From the NCBI GenBank assembly GCA_963770485.1, contig CAVYPX010000003.1, forward strand, positions 45,917 through 109,916: a DNA stretch of 64,000 nt, written 5' to 3'. A model generated the notes under the pieces. That model saw only the letters and a program-made list of their open reading frames with translations. It ran no database searches and had not been told where the DNA came from. The position numbers and the translations under genes are program-made. The stretch is from CAVVEC01 sp963770485 (lineage in GTDB: Bacteria > Acidobacteriota > Terriglobia > Terriglobales > Acidobacteriaceae). Of this stretch, positions 19,530-28,081 are shown piece after piece; position 1 is the first letter of the stretch; each line of letters opens with the position of its first letter.

Positions 19530-20492
19530 ATGGGCGAACGCGATCACCAAATTCAGGAAGAGCCAGTCTGTATCGCCTGGCCAAAAGCAGTTCAGGCTGC
19601 GCTGGGAGTGTTCGTGCTAGTGGGTACGGGCGTGATTGCTCATTACTACCCGGCAACGCCCTCGAGTAATCTGCAGCAAGAGGTTCAGCAACTCGCCCGC
19701 GAAGTACAGCGACTGAAGCAGGAGCAGGCCATGCCGGCCCTGGTCCTGAACCGTTACCGCAATTCCATCTGCTACATCTTTGGCGTGTACGACGTTGGGT
19801 TCGAGGGGCGAAGGCCCGCTCTGCGAGCCCGCATTTCCGGGACCGGCTTCGTAGTTGCGGACGGCCTGCTTGCCACCAATCGTCACGTCGCTGAACCATG
19901 GTATGAAGACCCTGAATCCACCCTGCTGGTCCACCGCGGCGCCACGCCCCGCCTCGAGAAACTGCTGGCCTTCTTCCCCGGTCTGCCAACGCCTATCGTT
20001 CTGACTCCGGGAGCCGTATCCGCGCGAGGAGACTTGGCCGTGCTTCACATGGAAGAGTCGCAGGCGGTTCATCAGCTTCGGCCTTTGCCGTTAGCCAACG
20101 ACGTTCCGAACCCCGGAGAACTGGTGGCGGTCGTCGGCTATCCCATGGGAGTGCTGGGAATGGTGGCGAAATCACCGCCCGCGGTTTATGAGCGCCTGGC
20201 CTTCCGTCGCGATGATCAGGGCGCGGCCAACGAACTAGCAGCCTTGTCACTGATTCGGCCTTCCTCCACTTGTGGACACCTCGGCGACGTGGTCGGGGAT
20301 AAGCTCATCTACGATGCGCCCACCGCCCACGGTGGCAGCGGCGGTCCGGTCTTCGATTCGCAAGGCGAAGTCATCGGAATCAACGCCGCGTATATTGACG
20401 GTTTCTCCGGCGGCACGCTGGGCGTTTCGGTGCGCGCCCTGCAGCCGCTGATTGCGGTGGCGAAGGCCAAACATTCCGAATCTCGACCGTAG
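19530..20492 (+). CDS. membrane-anchored trypsin-like serine protease (HtrA-like, no PDZ)
   Basis: The 320-aa protein has an N-terminal TM helix (VQAALGVFVLVGTGVIAHYY), a coiled coil (LQQEVQQLAREVQRLKQEQ) and a chymotrypsin-like protease domain. The triad is visible: His119 in TNRHVAEPW, Asp in SARGDLAVLHM near residue 167, and Ser in AHGGSGGPVFDSQG near 270. No PDZ domain follows, unlike DegP. The coiled coil suggests oligomerisation. The next gene starts 11 nt downstream, so the two are probably cotranscribed and the RCC1-type protein may work with or be a substrate of it (inference). Confidence 0.85.
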   Translation: MGERDHQIQEEPVCIAWPKAVQAALGVFVLVGTGVIAHYYPATPSSNLQQEVQQLAREVQRLKQEQAMPALVLNRYRNSICYIFGVYDVGFEGRRPALRARISGTGFVVADGLLATNRHVAEPWYEDPESTLLVHRGATPRLEKLLAFFPGLPTPIVLTPGAVSARGDLAVLHMEESQAVHQLRPLPLANDVPNPGELVAVVGYPMGVLGMVAKSPPAVYERLAFRRDDQGAANELAALSLIRPSSTCGHLGDVVGDKLIYDAPTAHGGSGGPVFDSQGEVIGINAAYIDGFSGGTLGVSVRALQPLIAVAKAKHSESRP

Positions 20493-20503
20493 AATCGAAT
20501 ACC

Positions 20504-22075
20504 ATGCCATGCGACCCACAGACAAATCCCACCAAGCGTAGAACTCAATCAACATTGACTGCCTCGGTGCGGCTGTTTTGCCGCGATGGCCGGTTATCGA
20601 CGCTTTTCACAACCGCACTGTGGTTTGCAGCGTGCGTCCTCCTGTTGGCCGCCACGGCTCCCGCGCAGGAAGCCCCAGGGACGCAGTCGGCAACCGCCTT
20701 TTACCACGGCACCATTGGCCGCACGCTCGAAGTGCAAATGACGCTTACCCGTCACGGGAGCGAACTGACAGGTTCGTACGAATATGAAAGTCAGCGTAAG
20801 CCAATCGCCTTGCGGGGACGCGTACTGCCCTCGGGCGATTATGAGATCGATGAACTCGATGCAAGCGGGCAAGCAGCGGCAAAGTTTTCCGTCAACGATC
20901 TTCTGGGCGCTGGCCACCTGAACGGTACCTGGCAGGCGAAGCAAAAGAAGCTGCCGGTCGTCCTCGGAGAGATCACCTCCGCGCAACTGCAGCAATTGCA
21001 CGAAATGTGGTCGGGCAGCCGGCTGGTCAAAGATATCGCCGTCGGTCCTGTCTCTGCGTGTGCGCTGACTGACAGCGGAACCTTCTGCTGGGGAATGGTT
21101 GCAGGGTCGCCAAGTCTCGCCGCAGCCGGCCCGGGAATGGTCGCTTATCGGGCCCTCCCACACTTGCTGATTCCTACCGATGTCACAGCCCTTGCTCTCG
21201 GAGAGCCAGCGTCGTGCTTCGTAGAGCACGGTGGCATGTACTGCTGGCAGCCGCTCAGTAGCGAACTGCGGCTCACTGAGCCAACCCTCATTCCAGGTTT
21301 TGAGAAAGACGTCACCGCCGTGGGAATCAGCGGAGGATATGTTTGCGCGATTGCCGCAGGGGCGCTGAAATGCTGGCCCGGCAAATCGCTGGATCCAACT
21401 ACGGTCGTCACGGTCATCAGCTCCGGCGTTACCCGGCTGGCCACGGGAATGCCCAACTGTGTCGTGGCAGGAGGCAAAGTTCTCTGGTGGACGCTGGGTG
21501 ACCATCCGACCCCGAAACCGGAGCCGAGCGGCCAGGAAATCCAAGGCGTCAAGGGCGAAATCCAGACGCTGGCTGCCTATGACCTTTTCTATACCAAATT
21601 CGCCTGCGCCGTTGATGCTGGAAGTTTGGAATGCTGGGGCGATGACATTGGGAATGTCCTCCTGGGGCGCCGGGGTAAGAGCAGTTTCCGGAACCTACCG
21701 CCAGCGGTTATGCCAGCGATGGAAACCGGAGTGACCGACGTCAGCGTCGAAAACTTGAATGTTTGTGCCATTCGGCAAGGGAAAGTCTTGTCTTGGGGCG
21801 GCAATTGGTACGGATTGTCGGGTGACGGAACGACCGCATTCACCTCTGGGCCGGCCGAAGTATCACTGCCCTCGCCAGCGATAAAAGTCGCTGTGGGCGC
21901 GGATTACGTTTGCGCATTGACCTCGGATCATCACGTCCGGTGCTGGGGCGACAATGAGTTCGGACAAACGGGCAATTCCAGCCGTGACACTTGTGAGATC
22001 CCGAACGGTCAAATGCCCGACCCAATTCTAACGCCTTGCAATAAGCGCCCGGTTGAGGTGCGCGGCATTCCTTAG
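20504..22075 (+). CDS. secreted RCC1-repeat (beta-propeller) protein
   Basis: The 523-aa protein begins with a hydrophobic export segment around residues 33-55 (LSTLFTTALWFAACVLLLAATAPAQ). A ~120-residue beta domain follows (FYHGTIGRTLEVQMTLTRHG), then about seven RCC1-like blades, each with a Cys-Trp motif: CALTDSGTFCWG, CFVEHGGMYCW, CAIAAGALKCW, CAVDAGSLECWGDD and CALTSDHHVRCWGDNEFGQTG. Propellers of this type bind proteins or glycans. It follows the serine protease gene by 11 nt. The N-terminal 32 residues are unusual for a signal peptide and the start may lie further in. Confidence 0.8.
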   Translation: MPCDPQTNPTKRRTQSTLTASVRLFCRDGRLSTLFTTALWFAACVLLLAATAPAQEAPGTQSATAFYHGTIGRTLEVQMTLTRHGSELTGSYEYESQRKPIALRGRVLPSGDYEIDELDASGQAAAKFSVNDLLGAGHLNGTWQAKQKKLPVVLGEITSAQLQQLHEMWSGSRLVKDIAVGPVSACALTDSGTFCWGMVAGSPSLAAAGPGMVAYRALPHLLIPTDVTALALGEPASCFVEHGGMYCWQPLSSELRLTEPTLIPGFEKDVTAVGISGGYVCAIAAGALKCWPGKSLDPTTVVTVISSGVTRLATGMPNCVVAGGKVLWWTLGDHPTPKPEPSGQEIQGVKGEIQTLAAYDLFYTKFACAVDAGSLECWGDDIGNVLLGRRGKSSFRNLPPAVMPAMETGVTDVSVENLNVCAIRQGKVLSWGGNWYGLSGDGTTAFTSGPAEVSLPSPAIKVAVGADYVCALTSDHHVRCWGDNEFGQTGNSSRDTCEIPNGQMPDPILTPCNKRPVEVRGIP

Positions 22076-22104
22076 TCTGGGACGCCGCATTTTGTAACTT
22101 CGAC

Positions 22105-23952
22105 TCAGCCGAGCCCGCCAATCCAGCCCGGCTCCCGCACATGCTCTTCTTCCAGGCGCCGCAGCCGCGCTGCCATGATTCCCGGCCTGCCCAGATACCC
22201 GATCACTTTCCCAGGATCACTGCGATCGACCACCGGCAGCCGGCCGATGTTGTGGCGGAGCATCTTGGCGGAAGCGTCGTGCAGCAATTCGTCGGGGTAG
22301 GTGACGATAACGTTGCGCGTTCCGGCATCCAGCACGCTCATGGCTCCGGTCGGATCCTGGTCCAAGGCGCGCAGCACATCCCCGCGAGTGATCAGGCCAG
22401 CCAGCCGGCCGTTGGAGTCCAGGACCAGCATCCCCTGATGCTGGCAGACGGCAGGATCACGGCGGGCGATGCGATCCGACAACTCGCTCACCTTCATGTC
22501 CGAGGGTAGCTTAGGTACGTCTTGATCCATCGTCTCGGAGACCATGGTTTGCTGCAGCACGTCGGCTTCGTAATCCTGATGAATATGCAATCCGCGCCGG
22601 GCCAACTTCTCGGTCATGATGGACGCCTTCGGCATCAACAGCATGGCGATGCCGTCAGCGATCACGCTGACCAGCATCAGCGGCAAGACCGAGTTGTAAT
22701 CGCGAGTGATTTCGAAGGCGAAAATAATGAACGAGAATGTGGCGCGCGAGGCCGCTCCGAACACCGCACCCATGGCCACCAGTGCGAACGCACCCGCCGA
22801 TAAGTTCGCCGCTGGAAAGATCCGGTCCATTCCTATGGCAAAGACCCCGCCCAGCGCGGCGCTGGACATGAACATGGGCGCGAGCAGCCCTCCCGAGGTC
22901 CCCGAGCCAAGCGAGACTACCAGGGCCACCGCCTTCGCGACCATGACGACGAGCAGCAGCTTCCAGGCCAGATTCGCGTTCAGGATGTCGCCGATGGTGT
23001 CGTAGCCCACGCCCAGAACCCGCGGCACAAAGTAGCCAATGATCCCGAGACCCAGAGCGCCAATGGCTGGCCACCAGAGTTCGTCCACGGGCAGTTTTTC
23101 GAACTGATCTTCCGTCCAATAAAGCAGCTTGGTGAACCCGACGGCAGCCAGTCCGCAGACCAATCCCAGCAGCAGATAAAAGGGGAGAGCGCGTGGAATG
23201 CCGAAGTCCATGGCCGTAACCTTGAACATCGGTCCGGCGCCGAGCAGTTGCATGTGGACCGCTGTGGCCAGAGTGCTGGCAATGACCAGCGGGATGAACG
23301 AACGCGCTTTGAACTCAAACAAGAGCAGTTCGATGGCCAGGATCACGCCTGCAATGGGAGTGTTGAAGGTGGCGGACATGCCGGCCGCTGCGCCGCACGC
23401 CAGCAGTACCTTGCGCTCCGATGCCGTGCTATGAAGTATTTGACCGACGAGTGAACCGACCGCTCCCCCGGTTTGAATAATCGGTCCTTCGGCGCCGAAG
23501 GGGCCACCGGTGCCGATCGCGATCGCCGCCGAAAGCGGCTTCAGAATGGCGACTCGCGGCTCAATGCGGCTGCGGTTGACCAACACCGCTTCCATGGCCT
23601 CGGGAATGCCGTGCCCCTTGATTTTGGGTGTTCCGTATTTCGCCATGAAACCGACGATGATTCCGCCGATCACCGGGACCGGAATTACCCACAATCCCAA
23701 CTGGTTGTGCCGAGCGCTGATGAAGTCGGCAACAAAGCGGTGATAGAAAGCAATATTGGTGAACAGGCCGATCAGTTTGTAGAGCACAAATGCGATCAGG
23801 CCCGCAAGCAGGCCGATGCCGCCCGCCAGAAATGACACGAGAACCATGCGGAATTGCGCCGGCTCCGCGATTCTGATGTCTCCGACTTGCGCTCCCGTGG
23901 CGCCAATGGTGACAGGAGGAGAATTATCCTTGCTGGTCTTATTTTCTGGCAT
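22105..23952 (-). CDS. ClC-family chloride channel/antiporter with CBS pair
   Basis: The 615-aa protein has a ClC membrane core (residues ~30-440) with the signature GHGIPEAMEAVL, the gating-glutamate motif GPFGAEGPIIQTG and SGGLLAPMFMSSAALGG, followed by two CBS domains (ISDRIARRDPAVCQHQGMLVLD, AGLITRGDVLRAL, GRLPVVDRSDPGKVIGYLG). The gating Glu is present. Whether it is a channel or a Cl-/H+ exchanger depends on the proton glutamate, which I could not assign. The start overlaps the marR-type gene by 14 nt, so they form an operon and the regulator probably controls it. Confidence 0.92.
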   Translation of the reverse strand: MPENKTSKDNSPPVTIGATGAQVGDIRIAEPAQFRMVLVSFLAGGIGLLAGLIAFVLYKLIGLFTNIAFYHRFVADFISARHNQLGLWVIPVPVIGGIIVGFMAKYGTPKIKGHGIPEAMEAVLVNRSRIEPRVAILKPLSAAIAIGTGGPFGAEGPIIQTGGAVGSLVGQILHSTASERKVLLACGAAAGMSATFNTPIAGVILAIELLLFEFKARSFIPLVIASTLATAVHMQLLGAGPMFKVTAMDFGIPRALPFYLLLGLVCGLAAVGFTKLLYWTEDQFEKLPVDELWWPAIGALGLGIIGYFVPRVLGVGYDTIGDILNANLAWKLLLVVMVAKAVALVVSLGSGTSGGLLAPMFMSSAALGGVFAIGMDRIFPAANLSAGAFALVAMGAVFGAASRATFSFIIFAFEITRDYNSVLPLMLVSVIADGIAMLLMPKASIMTEKLARRGLHIHQDYEADVLQQTMVSETMDQDVPKLPSDMKVSELSDRIARRDPAVCQHQGMLVLDSNGRLAGLITRGDVLRALDQDPTGAMSVLDAGTRNVIVTYPDELLHDASAKMLRHNIGRLPVVDRSDPGKVIGYLGRPGIMAARLRRLEEEHVREPGWIGGLG

Positions 23953-24412
23953 CCCTTGATTTGCTGTTCATAGATTTTGTGAGTCTGCTGGGTCTTTTGG
24001 TTATTGGGATGGCACGTTTCAGGGCAGCGATGAGGGCGGGCCCGCGTGTGCGAAGCTCGGCCCGGTGATCCAGGAAGAGCTTCCGCAGTACTCGTTCCCC
24101 TTTTGGGGTCAAGGCCAGCAGCACTTCCCGCCGGTCATCCCCGGCTCGGTGCCGCCGCACATAGCCGCCGGCCGAGAGCCGGTTCACCAGTTCGACGGTA
24201 CTGTGGTGTTGAATCTGCAGGCGCTCGGCGAGTTCCCCGATCCGCGGGCGCGTCCCCTTGGGCAGCCCCTTGATGGCTAGCATCAACTGGTACTGCCGAG
24301 GCTCCAGCCCGGCCGCGCGCGAGGCTTGTTCACTGAAGCGCAGGTAGCGGCGGATCTGGTAGCGCACTTCCGCCAGCCATTCGTAGTCGGCCAAAGTGAG
24401 TGAACTTTTCAT
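23939..24412 (-). CDS. MarR-family transcriptional regulator (cotranscribed with clcA-type gene)
   Basis: The 157-aa winged-helix protein has LEPRQYQLMLAIKGLP, the recognition region IGELAERLQIQHHSTVELVNRL, and the wing GYVRRHRAGDDRREVLLALTPKGERVL. MarR proteins act as ligand-responsive dimeric repressors. The gene overlaps the downstream ClC gene by 14 nt. A repeated ATCGTATCA motif just upstream (24425-24467) is a likely operator, suggesting autoregulation of the operon. Confidence 0.9.
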   Translation of the reverse strand: MKSSLTLADYEWLAEVRYQIRRYLRFSEQASRAAGLEPRQYQLMLAIKGLPKGTRPRIGELAERLQIQHHSTVELVNRLSAGGYVRRHRAGDDRREVLLALTPKGERVLRKLFLDHRAELRTRGPALIAALKRAIPITKRPSRLTKSMNSKSRDARK

Positions 24413-24424
24413 CAGGCAAATTAC

Positions 24425-24467
24425 ATCGTATCAAGACCAATCTTTCTATATTTGATCGTATCACGAT
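24425..24467. promoter_or_regulatory. candidate MarR operator (repeated ATCGTATCA)
   Basis: ATCGTATCA occurs at 24425-24433 and again at 24455-24463, 30 bp apart (about three helical turns). The second copy extends to the palindrome ATCGT-ATC-ACGAT (24455-24467). The site is immediately upstream of the marR-clc operon start, within an AT-rich promoter-like stretch. Confidence 0.6.
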
Positions 24468-24619
24468 ATATATCCTATGGGGAAGCGGCTGGCATGTATC
24501 CTTCGGATGCTGACAAATCGGCGGGCCTTTGTATCCCCTGCGTCCCCTGTGGTTGTTCTGACGGTGTTGGTTTTCAGCCGCAGAGGACGCAGTGAACACG
24601 GAAGAGATTGCAGTGCTTC

Positions 24620-24763
24620 GGTAGTGGCTCAGTTTGATTTGTCATCCCGAGCAAGCGTTCTTTGCGCAGCGAGGGATCTGGGCGAGCCGCGCGATGTGTC
24701 GCGTTCTTTGCGACACCATAATCGCGCGTTCGGCTCGCTTCCATATCAAACTGAGCCACTACC
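24620..24763. mobile_element. MITE-like non-coding element with terminal inverted repeats and target-site duplication
   Basis: A 144-bp element begins GGTAGTGGCTCAGTTTGAT (24620-24638) and ends with the exact reverse complement (24745-24763). It is flanked by direct repeats AGTGCTTC at 24612-24619 and 24764-24771, a clean 8-bp target-site duplication. The interior has a long hairpin (GGCGAGCC...GGCTCGC around TGTCGC/GCGACA) and no coding capacity. A diverged, longer relative lies at 52336-52550. The TSD implies transposition by an enzyme supplied elsewhere. Confidence 0.85.
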
Positions 24764-24905
24764 AGTGCTTCACTCGGCTGGTCACCGGGGTTCCCCTCCG
24801 GTTAGAATCCGTAGTCCCCATTTTGTTAAGAATGATGGAGGCCAGGGTGCCGGCTTGACTGGCCAGACGCCCGGTCTCTATGGACGAGCGAAAAGGTGGT
24901 TAACT

Positions 24906-26237
24906 GTGATCCCTCGCTATACCCGCCCTGAAATGGGCCGCATCTGGAGCGACGAAAACCGTTTCCGCACCTGGCTCACCGTCGAAGTGGCCGCTACCGA
25001 GACTCTGGCGGAGGCGGGCCTGGTGCCGAAAGATGCGGCCAGAGCGATCCGGGAGCGCGCCGACTTCAACCTGCAGCGTATTCATGAGATCGAAGCCGAA
25101 GTGCGGCATGACGTCATCGCCTTCACCACTGCGGTGGCAGAGATTGTTGGTCCCGATGCTCGCTGGTTTCACTATGGCCTGACCTCGAATGACGTGGTGG
25201 ATACGGCCCAGGCCCTGCTGATTGGGCAGGCGTCCTCCATCATTGCGGCCGACCTCGAGCGGCTTTCCGACGTCCTCAAGCGCCGCGCCTGGGAGTTCAA
25301 GGACACTCCCATGGTCGGCCGCACCCACGGAGTTCACGCCGAACCCATTACTTTCGGATTCAAACTCGCCAACTGGTATTCCGAAACCCAGCGCAACATC
25401 GAACGCTTTGAGCGGGCAGCCGAGGACATGCGCGTGGGCAAATTGTCCGGCGCCGTGGGAACCCTCGCCCATCTCAGCCCAGAGCTGGAGGAAAAGATCT
25501 GCGCCCGGCTGGGACTGAACGCCGCCGCGGTTTCCTCCCAGGTGATCCAGCGCGACCGCCATGCTGCCTTTCTGGCTACGCTTGCCGTCATCGCCTGCAC
25601 GCTGGAAAAGATCGCCACCGAAATCCGCCATCTGCAACGAACCGAAGTACGCGAGGCCGAAGAGTTTTTCAGCGAAAAGCAGAAGGGCTCTTCCGCCATG
25701 CCCCACAAGCGTAATCCGGTGACCTGCGAGCAGATCAGCGGTCTGGCGCGGGTGGTGCGCTCGAATGCGCAAGCCGGGTTTGAAAACGTCGCCTTGTGGC
25801 ACGAGCGCGACATCTCCCACTCTTCCGCGGAGCGTGTCATCATTCCCGATTCCACCACGCTGGCGGACTACATGCTGCAAAAGACGGCCAACCTGGTGGA
25901 CACAATGTTCGTCTATCCAGAGCGCATGATGGCTAACCTGGAGAGCACTGGCGGGCTGGTTTTCAGCGGACAACTACTGCTCGATCTGGTGGAGCACGGC
26001 GTTTCGCGTGAGGACGCTTATCGCATGGTGCAGACCCACGCCATGCGCGCCTGGAAAGAAGGTCTGAATTTCCGCGAACTGGTATTGCATGACAAAGAAA
26101 TTACGCGTCGTGTGCCTCGCCAGCAGATCGAGCATGCGTTCGATCTGAAGCGGCAATTGCGCAACATTGACCAGATTTTTGCGCGAGTATTCCCAGGCGA
26201 GCGCACTCCCGCCAAGGCTCGCCGGCGGAAGGGCTAG
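24906..26237 (+). CDS. purB: adenylosuccinate lyase
   Basis: PurB (443 aa) cleaves SAICAR to AICAR and adenylosuccinate to AMP in purine synthesis (cytosolic homotetramer). Seen: IPRYTRPEMGRIWSDENRF, the active-site region RTHGVHAEPITFG, and the fumarase/aspartase signature GSSAMPHKRNP with the catalytic serine loop. The frame is open from 24477, but that extension passes through the MITE-like element and is not protein-like. The GTG at 24906 has AAGGTGG 6 nt upstream and starts exactly where the family begins. Confidence 0.96.
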   Translation: MIPRYTRPEMGRIWSDENRFRTWLTVEVAATETLAEAGLVPKDAARAIRERADFNLQRIHEIEAEVRHDVIAFTTAVAEIVGPDARWFHYGLTSNDVVDTAQALLIGQASSIIAADLERLSDVLKRRAWEFKDTPMVGRTHGVHAEPITFGFKLANWYSETQRNIERFERAAEDMRVGKLSGAVGTLAHLSPELEEKICARLGLNAAAVSSQVIQRDRHAAFLATLAVIACTLEKIATEIRHLQRTEVREAEEFFSEKQKGSSAMPHKRNPVTCEQISGLARVVRSNAQAGFENVALWHERDISHSSAERVIIPDSTTLADYMLQKTANLVDTMFVYPERMMANLESTGGLVFSGQLLLDLVEHGVSREDAYRMVQTHAMRAWKEGLNFRELVLHDKEITRRVPRQQIEHAFDLKRQLRNIDQIFARVFPGERTPAKARRRKG

Positions 26238-26295
26238 AGCGGTTTTATAGATGATGTACGTGGAAAGATTTCCGGCCGTGGATCTGCCTGCGTTG

Positions 26296-26333
26296 GGGCG
26301 GACGCCCTCCTTCGACTTCGCTCAGGACCCGCC
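26296..26333 (+). repeat. 38-bp dispersed repeat, copy 1
   Basis: This stretch, which includes GACTTCGCTCAGGACCCG, is identical over 38 bp to 52262-52299. It lies between purB and the HEAT-repeat gene and is followed by a GGCGGAGCGAAGCTCCGC palindrome. Confidence 0.75.
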
Positions 26334-26412
26334 TGGCGGAGCGAAGCTCCGCAGTCTCTGTGGACTTCGGGTTATAGCTGTTTGTTCGCAATTCATCGGG
26401 AGGCTTGCTGCT

Positions 26413-27360
26413 ATGCCGAAGATCGCTCCCCTACTCCTTATCGCCATCTGCTGCCTCCCGCTTTCAGCCGCCGGGGAGACTTCCTCTGCGCCCGCAGCTT
26501 CCTTGTCGCCTCACGACAAACCTGTTGCGGAATCTAAAGCCGCCGCGAACCCCGCCACGGCGGCTGACTCCAAGACTGCTGTGACCCCCGAGCCCTCCCT
26601 GAAAGATCAGGCGTGGGAACTGCTGCTCAAGGGCACCCAGGACAAGAGCACGGAAAAACGCGCCACGGCCGTCCGAGTGCTTTCGTTGGTGAAGGACGAC
26701 GCCAGGGCGGTCGCGTTGGCTGTTCATGCGCTGGATGACGACAAACCGCAAGTGCGCGTGGCAGCGGCCTTCGCGCTGGGAGAATTGCATGCAACCACCG
26801 CTATCCCCAAGCTCGAGGCGGCGGCTCTATCCGATAAGGATCCAGCGGTTGTAATCGCCGCTGCCCATTCGCTGTTGACGATGAAGGACAAGGGTGGATA
26901 TGAGGTCTTCTACGAGATCCTCACCGGGGAGCGGAAAGGCGGCAAGGGTCTGGTGGCGGGCCAGCTCGATACCCTGAAAGATCCCAAGAAGATGGCCCTG
27001 CTCGGTTTTCAGGAGGGGATTGGGTTTGTTCCCTTCGCCGGGATCGGGTACAGCGCGATCAAAACTATCGTGAAGGATGACAGTTCGCCGGTCCGGGCCG
27101 CATCCGCCAAGGTTCTGGCGCAGGACCCCGATCGCGCTACCGAAGAGGCCTTGGTCCAGGCAGCAACCCAGGACAAGAGCGAGTTGGTTCGTGCGGCCGC
27201 CCTGGACGCCCTCTCCCAGCATGGAGACCCCGCGGTAATTGGCCGGATTGCCCCAGCCCTATCCGACGACAAAGATTCGGTGAAATACACGGCCGCAGCC
27301 GCTATCTTGCATTTGACCCACATCGAGCAGCACAGAAAGGCGGCGCAAAGCAATAAATAG
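26413..27360 (+). CDS. secreted HEAT-repeat protein
   Basis: The 315-aa protein has a signal peptide (MPKIAPLLLIAICCLPLSAAG) and an Ala/Lys/Pro-rich linker. Armadillo/HEAT helical repeats follow (KRATAVRVLSLVKDDARAVALAVHAL, DKPQVRVAAAFALGELH, DPAVVIAAAHSLLTM, SSPVRAASAKVLAQD, SELVRAAALDALSQHGDPA). In the middle is a glycine-rich hydrophobic stretch (GFQEGIGFVPFAGIGYSAIKT). HEAT repeats are protein-binding scaffolds, so the specific role is unknown. The start is ATG 26413. The open frame upstream to 26251 covers the 38-bp repeat and is rejected. Confidence 0.8.
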   Translation: MPKIAPLLLIAICCLPLSAAGETSSAPAASLSPHDKPVAESKAAANPATAADSKTAVTPEPSLKDQAWELLLKGTQDKSTEKRATAVRVLSLVKDDARAVALAVHALDDDKPQVRVAAAFALGELHATTAIPKLEAAALSDKDPAVVIAAAHSLLTMKDKGGYEVFYEILTGERKGGKGLVAGQLDTLKDPKKMALLGFQEGIGFVPFAGIGYSAIKTIVKDDSSPVRAASAKVLAQDPDRATEEALVQAATQDKSELVRAAALDALSQHGDPAVIGRIAPALSDDKDSVKYTAAAAILHLTHIEQHRKAAQSNK

Positions 27361-27414
27361 CAAGGTGAGGCGCAGGGATGGGAGTCGTTGAGCGCCTGCT
27401 GGCCAGTTTTGATT

Positions 27415-27882
27415 TCACGGTGTTTGTCGGGCCGCATCCAGCGCGGCGATCAGCGATTCCAGCCGTTCCCGGCCCAGGTGGCCCAGAAGATTGTGGTGAA
27501 ATTTCTCCACCTCGCGGTCGATGCTCTTCAGCAAGTCCAGGCCGGCCGGCGTGATGTGCGCTTTAATGACCCGCCGATCCTTTTGCTCGCGGCTGCGCCG
27601 GATCAAGCCACTGCGTTCCAGCCGGTCAAGCAGGCGCGTGATGTCGGGATCGCGGTTGATCATACGCTGACCGATTTCGCTGCAGGCGAGCCCTTCCACT
27701 CCCGCGCCGCGCAGAATGCGCATGGCATTGTACTGGGTGGGGGAGAGCCCATGCGGCTTCAGCATCTCCGCGACCCGCCATTGTAGTTGGTCGGCGGTAC
27801 GCAGCAGGGCAACGAACGCCTTCTCCTCCAGACTGCCGAGGGGCTTGTTTTGCTTGATCTCGTCTTGAATGGTTTTGGCCAC
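27415..27882 (-). CDS. MarR-family transcriptional regulator
   Basis: The 155-aa protein has the MarR winged helix: LSPTQYNAMRILRGAG, LACSEIGQRMINRDPDITRLLDRLERSGLIRR and EQKDRRVIKAHITPAGLDLLK. I place the start at the GTG at 27882 (VAKTIQDEI) because the longer frame to 27918 would translate the operator palindrome itself. The gene is alone, convergent with the HEAT-repeat gene. The nearest potential target besides itself is not obvious. Many MarR proteins of this size respond to phenolic compounds or oxidants. Confidence 0.88.
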   Translation of the reverse strand: MAKTIQDEIKQNKPLGSLEEKAFVALLRTADQLQWRVAEMLKPHGLSPTQYNAMRILRGAGVEGLACSEIGQRMINRDPDITRLLDRLERSGLIRRSREQKDRRVIKAHITPAGLDLLKSIDREVEKFHHNLLGHLGRERLESLIAALDAARQTP

Positions 27883-27891
27883 GCGTCCCAC

Positions 27892-27913
27892 TATAGTCGT
27901 TATAACGACTATA
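27892..27913. promoter_or_regulatory. perfect 22-bp palindromic operator of the MarR gene
   Basis: Half-site TATAGTCGTTA is followed directly by its exact reverse complement TAACGACTATA. It sits 10 nt upstream of the GTG start of the adjacent marR-type gene. Its AT-rich ends overlap promoter-like TATAAT sequence. Length, symmetry and position are typical of MarR dimer operators, so autorepression is likely. Confidence 0.8.
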
Positions 27914-28009
27914 ATCAAGCAGCTTCTGGGATACAGGTGCGCGTTTCTTTCGCAAGCGTTCTCAGCGCGAACCTGGGGGCTGTCCCCGCGTGAGCGCAGT
28001 AAAACTAAA

Positions 28010-28037
28010 CCCCGGCAGGCTGGTTGGCCTGCCGGGG
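28010..28037 (-). terminator. rho-independent terminator of the GcvH-like gene
   Basis: Perfect 11-bp stem CCCCGGCAGGC / GCCTGCCGGGG with a 6-nt loop. On the minus strand it is followed by TTTAGTTTTA. It lies 44 nt past the stop of the gene ending at 28082. Confidence 0.85.
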
Positions 28038-28081
28038 TAGGACGGCGAGTGCCGGACTCTACTGGTCCGGCGCTACGCGGC

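Noticed and set aside
24477..24905. N-terminal extension of purB
   Set aside because: The frame is open but passes through the MITE-like element; the GTG at 24906 has a ribosome-binding site and fits the family.
24900..25973. 357-aa open frame antisense to purB
   Set aside because: Shadow of purB; composition follows the reverse complement of a conserved enzyme.
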